Source of the DNA: CAYJLA01 sp964371305
GTDB lineage: Bacteria; Bacillota_I; Bacilli_A; RFN20; CAG-826
Length of the DNA: 30,290 nucleotides
Assembly (NCBI GenBank): GCA_964371305.1
Contig: CAYJLA010000013.1
Coordinates: 1 to 30,290, forward strand
Direction: 5' to 3'
Below the pieces are notes generated by a model. That model was not told the origin of the DNA. It saw only the letters and a list, made by a program, of their open reading frames with translations, and did no database searches. Of this stretch, positions 16,328 to 25,225 are shown piece by piece. Each line of letters begins with the position of its first letter. Position 1 is the stretch's first letter. The translations under genes were made by a program, and so were the position numbers.

Positions 16328-16356
16328 ATTATATATAAGAAATCCATAATTTGTAA
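16328..16356 (-). promoter_or_regulatory. Promoter of the lacI-type gene
   Basis: Read on the minus strand: TTACAA (16356-16351), 17-base spacer, TATAAT (16333-16328). The predicted start of transcription is at about 16321, next to the ATG at 16320. Confidence 0.55.
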
Positions 16357-16363
16357 CAAAATT

Positions 16364-16377
16364 TGTGCAAACGCACA
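16364..16377. promoter_or_regulatory. LacI-type operator-like palindrome 1
   Basis: TGTGCAAACGCACA: perfect 5-base arms TGTGC/GCACA around a 4-base centre. It lies just upstream of the -35 of the lacI-type gene. The core TGCAAACG also fits part of the catabolite-response (cre) consensus, so CcpA binding is an alternative. Confidence 0.55.
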
Positions 16378-16395
16378 TAAATGTACATATACTCG

Positions 16396-16409
16396 TATGC
16401 ATTTGCACA
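16396..16409. promoter_or_regulatory. LacI-type operator-like palindrome 2
   Basis: TATGCATTTGCACA; on the other strand TGTGCAAATGCATA, matching site 1 at 12 of 14 positions in inverted orientation. The centres are 32 bases apart, about three helical turns, which suits binding by two dimers on one face of the DNA. Confidence 0.55.
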
Positions 16410-16425
16410 AATTAATGATGCTTTA

Positions 16426-16454
16426 TTGATAAAGACTTAGTTGTAAAATAGAAT
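16426..16454 (+). promoter_or_regulatory. Promoter of the fructan operon
   Basis: TTGATA (16426-16431), 17-base spacer, TAGAAT (16449-16454), 28 bases before the first permease. An alternative -35, TTGCAC (16403-16408), overlaps operator 2, with a poor -10 TTGATA at 17 bases. Confidence 0.5.
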
Positions 16455-16482
16455 TAAGCATAGGATATATAAATTTTACAAA

Positions 16483-17435
16483 ATGAGTGAAGCGCTTACA
16501 TTAATTTCTAAACCATTAACAAAAAAAGAACGTATGATTTTAAATTTCAAACGTAACTGGCCGTTGTTAATATTTTTGTTACCTGCTTTTGTATATGTAT
16601 TTATTTTTTCGTATGTTCCTTTATACGGTATTTTAATAGCTTTTCAGGATTTCATACCAGGAGACCAAATTCTTGGAGAATATACAATATGGGTTNNNNN
16701 NNNNNCAATTTTGAAAGATTTTTTAGTTTACCAAATTTCCAAGACATCTTGCTGAATACCTTTTTATTATCGTTTTTTGGATTTGTTGTAGGGTTTCCTC
16801 TACCTATTATAGTTGCATTAATGCTCAATTCGTTAAGAGGACAAAAAATGAAAAAGATTATTCAAACAATCTTTTATGCTCCTCATTTTATTTCTTTAGT
16901 AGTTTTGGTTGGAATGTTGTACTTATTTTTTGGGACTAACGGACTTATGAACAGCTTCGCTAAAAATCTTGGCTTAGAGTCATATTCATATTTTCTAGAA
17001 TCTGATGCATTTAGACCATTATTTATTTTTTCAGGTAATTGGCAGGACTTTGGATGGTCCGCAATTATTTACCTAGCCGCTCTATCCGGAGTTGATCCAG
17101 CACTACATGAAGCAGCAAAAGTTGATGGTGCATCTAGATTTAAAAGAATATTTAGTGTCGATATACCAGCAATACTACCAACAATTTCGATTATTTTAAT
17201 TCTATCTATTGGTAACTTAATGAGTTGCGGGTATGAAAAAGTATTACTTATGCAGACTGATGGAAACATTGATGTATCTGAAATTATTTCTACATTCGTC
17301 TATAAATGGGGAATTACTGAAGGTGATTATTCTTTAACTACAGCAGCCGGTATATTTAATTCAGTTATAAATGTAATTTTATTAATATTTGCTAATACGG
17401 CAGCAAAAAGAGTTTCAGGACATAGTATGTGGTAA
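16483..17435 (+). CDS. LplB-type sugar ABC permease (contains assembly gap)
   Basis: About 316 residues. It starts with a basic N-terminus and FKRNWPLLIF, then YVPLYGILIAFQDF, the typical start of LplB-type binding-protein-dependent permeases of the CUT1 group, and has about six membrane segments. The cytoplasmic EAA loop that docks on the ATPase is present (HEAAKVDGASRFKRIFSVDI). The frame breaks only at the 10-N gap (16696-16705): before it reads ...TIWV, after it NFERFF in another frame. The family motif WVGLxNF fits exactly if 8 bases are missing, so I regard the gene as intact and the gap length as wrong. Weak AGGA before the ATG. It is the first gene of the operon, and its partner overlaps its end. 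Confidence 0.85.
16696..16705. other. Assembly gap (10 N) in permease gene
   Basis: Ten undetermined bases between the codon for V of WV and C-AAT (N of NF). To keep the frame, the missing length must be 2 modulo 3; 8 bases would encode the expected G-L-D/E-type triplet together with the following C. Confidence 0.95.
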
Positions 17436-18349
17436 TTATGATAAGTAAAAAGATAACAAGACCAAATAAAATAAAAGAAAGCAAAGGTGATGCTATATTT
17501 CATATTGTTAATTGCTTTATTTTATTTTTGCTTGTTCTACTAGTTATCTATCCGCTTTATTTTATAATAATAGCCTCAATAAGTGATCCTGATTTGATTT
17601 TACAAGGTGAGGTATTTCTTTACCCACTTGGAATAACTTTCAGTGGATATGAGCGTTTATTACAAGAAGAATTAATCTGGTCAGGGTATTTGAATACTAT
17701 TATATATACAGTCTTAGGTACTCTATTTAATATTGTATTAACTATTCCAACAGGTTGGGCTTTAAGTAGAAACTTTTTACCAGGAAGAAAATGGTTTATG
17801 GGTTTCTTTATATTTACAATGTTTTTCTCGGGAGGATTGATTCCTTACTATCTTATATGTAGTAGCTTAGGACTAGTTGATAACCCTCTAATACTTATTA
17901 TTGGCGGTGGAATTTCTGTCTATAACGTATTTATGTGTAAAGCATATTTTAATTCAAATGTTCCAAAAGAAATTCTTGAAGCGAGTCAAGTCGATGGTGC
18001 AGGACCATTTAGAACTTTCTTTAATATAGTTTTACCATTATCAAAACCACTTATTTCTGTAATGGTGTTATTTTATGCTGTAGGACACTGGAATAATTAC
18101 ATTGATGCATTAATATTTATTACAAATGAAGACTATTTCCCATTACAACTCGTTCTTAAAAATATTTTAGTGAGTGTGGAATCTCAGTCCAGTTCAGGTT
18201 CAAGCAGCGAAACTATTTTAGAACAATTACGTATCGCGAATCAAATTAAGTACTCATCTATCGTTGTAAGTACTTTACCAATTATTATTCTTTATCCTTT
18301 TGTCGAAAAATATTTCGATAAAGGTTTTTTAGTAGGTTCATTTAAATAA
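17429..18349 (+). CDS. YtcP-type sugar ABC permease
   Basis: A 306-residue partner permease of the CUT1 group (YtcP/LplC-like). About six membrane segments; hallmark pieces YPLYFIIIASISDP at about 40-55, GWALSRNFLPGRKWFM, and the EAA loop LEASQVDGAGPFRTFFNIVL near residues 185-205; it ends in FDKGFLVGSFK as usual for the family. A GTG at 17429 with AGGA 9 bases upstream is taken as start; it overlaps the previous gene by 7 bases. The ATG at 17438 is a shorter alternative with no clear ribosome site. It forms the membrane channel with the first permease. The solute-binding gene follows after 12 bases. Confidence 0.85.
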   Translation: MVIMISKKITRPNKIKESKGDAIFHIVNCFILFLLVLLVIYPLYFIIIASISDPDLILQGEVFLYPLGITFSGYERLLQEELIWSGYLNTIIYTVLGTLFNIVLTIPTGWALSRNFLPGRKWFMGFFIFTMFFSGGLIPYYLICSSLGLVDNPLILIIGGGISVYNVFMCKAYFNSNVPKEILEASQVDGAGPFRTFFNIVLPLSKPLISVMVLFYAVGHWNNYIDALIFITNEDYFPLQLVLKNILVSVESQSSSGSSSETILEQLRIANQIKYSSIVVSTLPIIILYPFVEKYFDKGFLVGSFK

Positions 18350-18361
18350 GGAGGAACTAAA

Positions 18362-20059
18362 ATGAAAATAAAGTTAGAAAAAAGTATATTATTATTGCTG
18401 GTACCAATGATGCTTGCGTCATGTGGAACGCCAACAATAAAAGACGATGGATTTGATCCAAATAACAATGACATCGGTTACCAATGGGAAGATGTAGATG
18501 CTCCTATTTTGGAAGAGAAAGAAACTGTAGAGTTTGATGTTCTTGCAATCAAAAATGCTCTTGCGCTTGAGTACAATGAGATGAAAGTATTTAAAGACTT
18601 ATACGATTACACTCACGTTGATGTTGACTACAGAAATATAACTGAAACCGCATACGAAGCTCAAAAAACGCTTATCTTAGCTAACGCAAGTCAGCATCCA
18701 GATGCGATATATCATGCTTCTTTTACAAACAAAGAGCTTATGCAATATGGAAGTGCTAGAAATGTAATTATAGCGTTTGATGAATATTTAGAATATATGC
18801 CTAACTTATCTAGAATTTTAAAGGCTAGACCTGACATCCAAGCTGCGATTACAGATAGTGATGGTCACATCTACTCTCTACCTAGAGTTGAGGAAATGGG
18901 ATTGGTACAATATCCAAACATACTATTTTTAAATAAGGAATGGGTAACAACACTTATAAATGATGATAAATTATCTTTTGATTTATCAATTGATGATTTA
19001 AATGATGGTTTAAAACTAAAAAGAAGTCAATATAAAGAAATACTTACTAAATTTAAGACCGAAGATTTAAATGGTAATGGTGAAAATGATGAAATTCCAC
19101 TTTCTTTTGTTTCTCAAAATTGGCAAGGTAATGAATCTGATTTAATTGCATCATTTGGTTTACCTGCAAATAATGGATTTAAAACCATCGTAAATGATAA
19201 AGTTGACTTTATTGTTCAAGATGAAAAATTTAAAACCGCAATTGACGAACTTAGTGGTTGGGTAAAAGATGGGTTAATTGAGAAATCTGTATTTGAAGAT
19301 TCACAAGACATATTCCTTGCAAAAGGTAAATTAGATTCACAAGGCAATCAAAGAATGGGTTCGTTTTATTGGTGGGAAAAAGAAACAGTTCTTAGTGAAA
19401 GTGAATACGATAACTATATTATTGTAGAGCCACTCATTGATGATGCTACAAATAAACAATATGTGGGAGTGTCTAACGAATTAGAAGTTAGAAAAGGACA
19501 AGTTGTTGTATTTGAAAAAACTGAGAAAAAAGAGATTTTACTAACTTATTTAGATAGATTTTATGACCCATATACAAGTGCTCAAGTAAACTACGGCCCT
19601 ATTGGAATAGTTTATGAAGAAGAGTTAAATGCAAATGGACAATTAGTTAATAAGCCTTTACCAGATGGCGTTACAACTGATGAACTAAGACTTAAAAATG
19701 CTCCGCTTGGAATTATGTATTTATCTGATGAAGAGTGGGAAAATAATGTTGTAATGGAACCTCGCGCCGTGTTGAGGCAACAAAGACTAGATAGCTATGT
19801 AAAACCATATACATATGAAGGTGCTAAAGGTTTTCCAAATATCTCATATACACTAAGTGAAATTAACGCTCTTGCTGCTGATGAAATTATCTTAAGTGAA
19901 ACTATTTCCTCAGCATATGTAAAATGGATGGTTGATGGAAGTGGTGTTAGTGATGCTCAATGGAGTGATTTCCAAAGTGATTTAGTTAAAGCTGGCATTG
20001 AAGACGTTAAAAAAATAAATCAAACTGGCTATGATAGATTCATAGAAGAACAAAAATAA
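18362..20059 (+). CDS. LplA-type extracellular solute-binding lipoprotein
   Basis: A 565-residue family-1 (LplA-like) binding protein, preceded by AAGGAGG. The leader ends in the lipobox LASC with Cys at about residue 21, so the mature protein is lipid-anchored outside the membrane. Typical LplA features are seen: the segment GHIYSLPRVEEMG near 175, ILFLNKEWV near 190, and a calcium-loop-like DLNGNGENDEIPL near 233-245, which many members of this family share. It would deliver fructo-oligosaccharides to the two permeases encoded just upstream. The ligand is inferred from the GH32 and fructokinase genes in the same operon, not from the sequence itself. Slightly longer than many family members (about 500-540). 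Confidence 0.85.
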   Translation: MKIKLEKSILLLLVPMMLASCGTPTIKDDGFDPNNNDIGYQWEDVDAPILEEKETVEFDVLAIKNALALEYNEMKVFKDLYDYTHVDVDYRNITETAYEAQKTLILANASQHPDAIYHASFTNKELMQYGSARNVIIAFDEYLEYMPNLSRILKARPDIQAAITDSDGHIYSLPRVEEMGLVQYPNILFLNKEWVTTLINDDKLSFDLSIDDLNDGLKLKRSQYKEILTKFKTEDLNGNGENDEIPLSFVSQNWQGNESDLIASFGLPANNGFKTIVNDKVDFIVQDEKFKTAIDELSGWVKDGLIEKSVFEDSQDIFLAKGKLDSQGNQRMGSFYWWEKETVLSESEYDNYIIVEPLIDDATNKQYVGVSNELEVRKGQVVVFEKTEKKEILLTYLDRFYDPYTSAQVNYGPIGIVYEEELNANGQLVNKPLPDGVTTDELRLKNAPLGIMYLSDEEWENNVVMEPRAVLRQQRLDSYVKPYTYEGAKGFPNISYTLSEINALAADEIILSETISSAYVKWMVDGSGVSDAQWSDFQSDLVKAGIEDVKKINQTGYDRFIEEQK

Positions 20060-20083
20060 TAAAATATAAAACAGGAGAAAATT

Positions 20084-21472
20084 ATGAGAATTAAAAAATT
20101 ATTTATTACATCTATAGCTCTTGGTGTACTTTGTTTAAGTGGAGTTGGTGCAAGTAATGAACCAATGCATTTAGAAAAAAGAATGAGCGAAAACAACTTA
20201 ACTCAAAGATATAATTTCTTTGACTTTAGTGGTGAACAGGCAACATTAGGTTGGTCAACTTATATTAATGAAAATGTTACTGGAACAACCACTGTAGATG
20301 CAGAAGGCATTGTCTTTGACATTACTACTGGCAGTGGAACTGATTGGCATGTCAAACTTGAAAGAGTGTTTCATCTTGTTAAGGATAATGATTACCTTGT
20401 AAAAGTTGCTTTTGCAGGACAAGGTAGTGATCAAAAAGTTATCATGCAAGGAGAAGAAAAGACTATTCTTTCAACCGGAATAACTACTCACACAACAACA
20501 TATAGCGGAAATGACGCAGATAAAAATATTGAGTTTCAATTTGGAACAAATACAGCCGGAACAATAAAAATCAATTACATAAGCATTGAGAAAATCCCTG
20601 TATCAAGTACGACTGAAGAAATGGTACCTGAATCATTTGGTTTTAATAACGAATACACTTCGCAAGTAAACTTTTTTGCGGATACAGCTGGAACACTTAA
20701 TGCAACTAAAGAAGATCTTACTGCAACAATCACAACTGGAGGAAATCTTTGGGAGATTAGAATGGTTGTTGAAACACACATTGCTTTAGTAAAAGATCAA
20801 TCATACACATTGTCAATTGATGCATTGGCAAGTCAAGATTACTCGAGTTATGAAGTAAACATTGGTACTGGTTGGGATGATGAAAAAAGTTTGGGTGCTT
20901 TATATGGTCAAACTATTATTAAAGATACAACAAAAACTCACACAATTGATTTAAAACCAACTACTGATGTTGGAAACATGTTTATATTTTTTAAAGTAGG
21001 GCAATTAGATGTAGCTCAAACAACAACATTTAAACTATCAAATTTATCAGTCTTAAAAAATGTTATTAGTTATCCAGAAAATACAGTTGATACATTTACT
21101 TCGATACTTGCAAACGATCTTCCATGTGACTCTACCGGACTTGCCGCTGTTGATTTACATCAATGGAATTTCGTCCAAACAAAGTTTGAACTTTTATCAT
21201 CTGCTGATAAAGCTACTTTAAAGTCATATGTAGTTGGAACTGAAGCAGGTACAAATATTGATAGAGCAATCGAAAAATATGATTATATTATGTCAAAATA
21301 TGGAGATTCATATAATAACTTTATAGGTAGAACCATTATGCCATCAATGAATAATAATTTTATAGGTAGTTTGTCAAATGATTATAGTGTAATACTAGTG
21401 ACTTCTGCATTAGTAATAACATGTGTTGGTATGTACATATTTGCTAATAAAAGCAAGTTAGTTAGAAGATAA
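20084..21472 (+). CDS. Membrane-anchored surface protein with two CBM4/9-like modules
   Basis: A 462-residue protein preceded by CAGGAGA. Residues 1-24 are a signal peptide. Two beta modules follow, about 41-172 and 183-325, each with a central W.[VI][KR][LM] strand (GTDWHVKLE, NLWEIRMVV), then a '.L.K...Y' strand and a final IS-I or LS-V strand, the pattern of CBM4/9 carbohydrate-binding modules. Residues about 345-425 are a helical region beginning with Cys-Asp, with FELLSSADKATLK and AIEKYDYIMSKYG. Then come a membrane helix (about 433-453) and a basic tail (NKSKLVRR). There is no LPXTG. It probably holds fructan at the membrane next to the transporter. Substrate binding is inferred from the operon. 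The end resembles that of the 13001 protein. Confidence 0.75.
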   Translation: MRIKKLFITSIALGVLCLSGVGASNEPMHLEKRMSENNLTQRYNFFDFSGEQATLGWSTYINENVTGTTTVDAEGIVFDITTGSGTDWHVKLERVFHLVKDNDYLVKVAFAGQGSDQKVIMQGEEKTILSTGITTHTTTYSGNDADKNIEFQFGTNTAGTIKINYISIEKIPVSSTTEEMVPESFGFNNEYTSQVNFFADTAGTLNATKEDLTATITTGGNLWEIRMVVETHIALVKDQSYTLSIDALASQDYSSYEVNIGTGWDDEKSLGALYGQTIIKDTTKTHTIDLKPTTDVGNMFIFFKVGQLDVAQTTTFKLSNLSVLKNVISYPENTVDTFTSILANDLPCDSTGLAAVDLHQWNFVQTKFELLSSADKATLKSYVVGTEAGTNIDRAIEKYDYIMSKYGDSYNNFIGRTIMPSMNNNFIGSLSNDYSVILVTSALVITCVGMYIFANKSKLVRR

Positions 21473-21475
21473 TAT

Positions 21476-22162
21476 ATGGAAAAACTAAGGCATGTTGGAA
21501 CAATTATATTTGATTATATAATAAATAGTCTTTTATTAACTGTTTCACTTGTCTTAGTCGTACCATTTATTGCAATGTATACGGGAATTTTTTCTCAATT
21601 AGATAAAATAACTGATGCAAGAAAACTCAAAAAAACATTTCTTGCTATTAAAGATAATTACGCAATCATTATAAAACTTACTATTTTTGTATTAGTGAGT
21701 GTTGCACTATGTGTTTGCAGCATTATATATGTTGCGCCACTAAATGATTCAATATCTATTGTAGTATTAGTTGTGAGTTATGTATTACTTATATTTACAA
21801 TGATTATATTTGTTAATAGCCCAATACTTATTACTAATATGAACTTAACTTTCAAACAACTACTGTTCAATTCATTCACATTAATATTTGGAAAGTGGTA
21901 TATGTCTATATTACTGTTTGTATTTACTATAGGAATCCTTGTATTGTGTGGAAATTATATATATTTAACACCATTATTTGTATATGGCCACTGCATTGCT
22001 TGTTATAAACTTAGTAGTATTAATTTCTTAAATTTAAAAGCAAGAGCTTTAAATACTACGGTAAATGAATTAAAAAAAGATGTAAAAGATCCATATTTTG
22101 ATGAATATGGGAATGTTGACACAAAATATTCAGAAGGAGAAAATCATGAGAATAATGAATAA
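21476..22162 (+). CDS. YesL-like (DUF624) membrane protein
   Basis: A 228-residue protein with about five hydrophobic segments (roughly 12-35, 62-82, 88-112, 138-158 and 160-178) and a polar, acidic tail. Size, layout and an early 'T.ARKLKK.F..IK.NY' stretch fit the YesL/DUF624 family. Genes of this family often sit beside LplB/YtcP/LplA transport genes for plant or mucus polysaccharides, but their role is not known; a help in transporter assembly is one idea. It starts 3 bases after the preceding stop with no clear ribosome site, so it probably depends on coupled translation. Its 3' end overlaps the start of the next gene by 17 bases. Confidence 0.75.
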   Translation: MEKLRHVGTIIFDYIINSLLLTVSLVLVVPFIAMYTGIFSQLDKITDARKLKKTFLAIKDNYAIIIKLTIFVLVSVALCVCSIIYVAPLNDSISIVVLVVSYVLLIFTMIIFVNSPILITNMNLTFKQLLFNSFTLIFGKWYMSILLFVFTIGILVLCGNYIYLTPLFVYGHCIACYKLSSINFLNLKARALNTTVNELKKDVKDPYFDEYGNVDTKYSEGENHENNE

Positions 22163-23840
22163 AATAGTTGCACTTGGTGCATTAATCTTACTTACAGGTT
22201 GTACTTCAGTTACGCCAAGTGTTGAAGACAAAATAGCACCTGTATTTTCAGGAGTGCCATTGACTGCGACTATATCGGCAAATACAGAATATGATGCTTT
22301 AAGCAATGTTACTGTTAATGATAATGTAGATGGTGACTTAACTTCAAAAATTAAGGTTTCAACCATGCCAGAATTAACAGTTTTAAATGGTAAAATTACC
22401 CCTTTAGAAACAGGAGACTATGAGATCATTTATTCAGTGATTGATGATGCTGAAAATATTGCAAAAGCTTATACAACTCTTACAGTAACAGCTGAAACTA
22501 GCGTTAAAGAAATTTACAAAGAATTTGATTTTACTCAAAAATCAACTCATGATTGGAAATTAACTACACTTAGTAGTTCAGCCGGAACACTTGACATCGA
22601 AAATGGAAAACTTGTTTTAGATGCAACTTCCTCAAAAATGCAGGCTGACGAAGTTAAGTTGGCCAAAATGATAAGTGTTGTAAATGAAGGTGAATATAGT
22701 ATTACTTATGAGTTTACATCTACAGCTGCCGGCAATATTTCTTTAAATGGCGAAACTAAAAGTGTTGTTATAGGGAATAATACTATTAGTCATGAGTTTG
22801 TTTCAACAACAGATTCTACTGAGCTTGAACTTAAGTTAGAAGCTGGGTTACTAGCCGACGAATTTACACTTGAATTTACTAGAATGTCTCTTCATGAAGA
22901 ATACGGGCAAGCGGTCTTTACAGACGTAATGGATGAAGACTATGACTATTCAAACTCAGATAATGTAATAGCACAGTTTAATGATGGTAGTTCTGGAACA
23001 CTAACCTCAACTACAACTGATGCTACAATTAATATTACTGCTAGTGCGCCTGAAAATGGTGTTTGGCAAATAAAATTGTTTTTAAGTACAGGTTTAACTC
23101 TCGAAGCAAATGTAGATTACTATATCTCATATTCACTGAACTCTACTGCAAAATTCGACTTATTTGAAACAATATTTAATTCTGGTAGCGAAGAAAAGGG
23201 AATTGGTGCAATATATGGACAATCACTTGAAGCTAATACATTAACTAAATTTGGTGAAACAGTTAACAATTCTACCGAAAAGAAGGATTTGGTTGTTGGT
23301 TTACAATTGGGACAATTATCAAATAATGCTACTCCTAGCGTAACCATTTCCGAACTGAAGGTTGAAAAAGTAACTGGTGATCAAGTTGTAAATAATGATG
23401 ACATGATATTTACGCCTAGTGGTTTTTCAACACATAATGAAAATGGACAAGCTGAAGGTTTTATTTATGAAGAAGGCAAAAATCTTGTATATCAAATGAA
23501 TAAAATAGGTGTTACTGATTGGCATAATAAATTGACAGCAAGCAAAATATCTTTAGAAAAAGATAAGTTATATACATTTGAATTTACAGCATCAGCATCT
23601 GCTGATATAAGTTGCGCTTTCTTTGTTAATTTAGAAGGAAAATGGCAACCTTTACTAAGCGAATCACCAACAATAACAACAAGTGAACTAACTTTTAGTT
23701 TTACGGCACCTCGTGAATTGATTAATAATGACAGTTATGAACTACTATGGCAATTTGGCAGTCAAGATAATTCAAAACTAGGACCTATTACAGTCATATT
23801 TTCTTCACTAACTATTTATTCACAAGTCTTTGTAGATTAA
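22146..23840 (+). CDS. Lipoprotein with Ig-like domain and three CBM4/9-like modules
   Basis: The start at 22146 is taken because GGAG lies 6 bases upstream and the leader then ends in the lipobox LTGC (Cys at about 19); longer forms from 22098 lack a ribosome site. The 564-residue protein has an Ig-like domain of the DUF5011/Cry22 type at about 28-118 (DKIAPVFSG, DNVDGDLT, YEIIYSVIDDAENIA), and then three beta modules at about 120-250, 257-413 and 420-564. These carry STHDWKLTT, GVWQIKLFL and VTDWHNKLTA, matching the central strand of the two modules of the 20084 protein. Module 2 also shares GIGAIYGQ with GALYGQ there. Likely a second surface fructan-binding protein. No catalytic domain is seen. 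Confidence 0.75.
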   Translation: MRIMNKIVALGALILLTGCTSVTPSVEDKIAPVFSGVPLTATISANTEYDALSNVTVNDNVDGDLTSKIKVSTMPELTVLNGKITPLETGDYEIIYSVIDDAENIAKAYTTLTVTAETSVKEIYKEFDFTQKSTHDWKLTTLSSSAGTLDIENGKLVLDATSSKMQADEVKLAKMISVVNEGEYSITYEFTSTAAGNISLNGETKSVVIGNNTISHEFVSTTDSTELELKLEAGLLADEFTLEFTRMSLHEEYGQAVFTDVMDEDYDYSNSDNVIAQFNDGSSGTLTSTTTDATINITASAPENGVWQIKLFLSTGLTLEANVDYYISYSLNSTAKFDLFETIFNSGSEEKGIGAIYGQSLEANTLTKFGETVNNSTEKKDLVVGLQLGQLSNNATPSVTISELKVEKVTGDQVVNNDDMIFTPSGFSTHNENGQAEGFIYEEGKNLVYQMNKIGVTDWHNKLTASKISLEKDKLYTFEFTASASADISCAFFVNLEGKWQPLLSESPTITTSELTFSFTAPRELINNDSYELLWQFGSQDNSKLGPITVIFSSLTIYSQVFVD

Positions 23841-23851
23841 GGAGATTATTC

Positions 23852-25225
23852 ATGAAAACAGTAGTAAAAAAACATATTAAAGACAATATTGATAAAGTAA
23901 ATAAGTACTTTTTGCCTGCTTTTCATATGGCTCCAAATATTGGATGGATGAATGACCCTAATGGTTTTTGCCATTTTAAAGACGAATTTCATATGTTTTT
24001 CCAATATCATCCTTTTTCATCTTTATGGGGACCGATGTATTGGGGTCATTTTATAAGTAAAGACTTAATAAAATATGAGCAAGTTGATGTCGCTCTTGCT
24101 CCTATTGAAAAACTTAATGAAACACATTGTTTTTCCGGTGGTTCGATTGTTAAAGATGATACTTTGAATATTTTATATACTCGTCATTATGAATGTGATG
24201 GTATAAAGTCGGAGGAACAAGCGCGTGCAACATCCAAAGATGGTAAAATCTTTGTTCAAGAGAAAGAAATACTTATTTCGTCAAACAATCTTCCGCAAGG
24301 CATAGTCAAAAATGACTTTAGAGATCCAAACCCAGTTAAAATTAATGATACGTATTATGTGTTTATAGGTGGAAAAAATGATAAAAACGAAGGTGTGATA
24401 ATAATCTTCAAAAGTGATGACTTTGCTCATTTTGAATATGATTTTATCATCGATTCAATTCCTGAACTTGGTGATATGGGAGAGTGTCCAGATTACTTTA
24501 GACTTGAAAGTAAAGACGTATTACTTGTGTCTTCGTGTAATCTAAAAGAAAATAAAAACAATTATAAAAATATTAATTCATCACTTGCGTTGATAGGTGA
24601 ACTTGATTTCATAAAGAAGAAGTTTAATATCGACACAGTGCAAGAATTAGATAAAGGTAGTTGTTTCTACGCGCCACAAACAACATTAGATAAACACGGC
24701 AACAGAATAATGATAGCATGGCTTGAAATGTGGGGAAGAGAGTATTACACACATGTAAATGACCATAAATGGTGTGGTATGTTTACTATTCCAAGGAAGT
24801 TATCGTTAGTAAACGGTTTAGTTCATCAAACGATTTATGGCGAATTGGATAAATACATTGATGAATATAAAAAAGTTGAGAATTACTCGCATATATCTAG
24901 AACATCCTTGTTGAAAGTTGATTTTGAGGGAGCGTTTCAAATTACATTATTAGGTGATAATAATAAAAAAATATTGATCGGACAAGACAGTAACGGAATA
25001 TTTGTTGATGATAATAACGCAAATACATTAAATGGTTGTAAAAGAACAACTACAAATGCAATTAATACTGGCACATTGTCTATTCTGTTAGATAATAGTT
25101 CCATTGAAGTTTTTATAGATAATCACTACGAAACTTTATCGCATCGTATGTACATTGAATGTGATAAATACATATTAAATTATGAAGGTAAGTTAAGTAT
25201 TGAAGAAGGGGTTATAAAAGTATGA
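23852..25225 (+). CDS. Cytoplasmic GH32 beta-fructosidase
   Basis: A 457-residue GH32 enzyme with no signal peptide, preceded by AAGGAGA. The five-bladed propeller has all three catalytic motifs: WMNDPNG with nucleophile D35, RDP with D158, and EC with acid/base E211. FQYHP and WGPMYWGHF are also typical. The C-terminal beta sandwich (about 330-457) is present. It splits terminal fructose from sucrose or fructo-oligosaccharides inside the cell. The family also holds sucrose-6-phosphate hydrolases, but uptake here is by an ABC transporter, which does not phosphorylate its substrate, so an unphosphorylated substrate is likelier. It lies 11 bases after the CBM lipoprotein gene, and its TGA lies inside the next ATGA. 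Confidence 0.88.
   Translation: MKTVVKKHIKDNIDKVNKYFLPAFHMAPNIGWMNDPNGFCHFKDEFHMFFQYHPFSSLWGPMYWGHFISKDLIKYEQVDVALAPIEKLNETHCFSGGSIVKDDTLNILYTRHYECDGIKSEEQARATSKDGKIFVQEKEILISSNNLPQGIVKNDFRDPNPVKINDTYYVFIGGKNDKNEGVIIIFKSDDFAHFEYDFIIDSIPELGDMGECPDYFRLESKDVLLVSSCNLKENKNNYKNINSSLALIGELDFIKKKFNIDTVQELDKGSCFYAPQTTLDKHGNRIMIAWLEMWGREYYTHVNDHKWCGMFTIPRKLSLVNGLVHQTIYGELDKYIDEYKKVENYSHISRTSLLKVDFEGAFQITLLGDNNKKILIGQDSNGIFVDDNNANTLNGCKRTTTNAINTGTLSILLDNSSIEVFIDNHYETLSHRMYIECDKYILNYEGKLSIEEGVIKV

Noticed and set aside
23852..25225. Calling the inner GH32 a sucrose-6-phosphate hydrolase.
   Set aside because: The locus imports by ABC transporter and has no PTS gene, so a phosphorylated substrate is unlikely.
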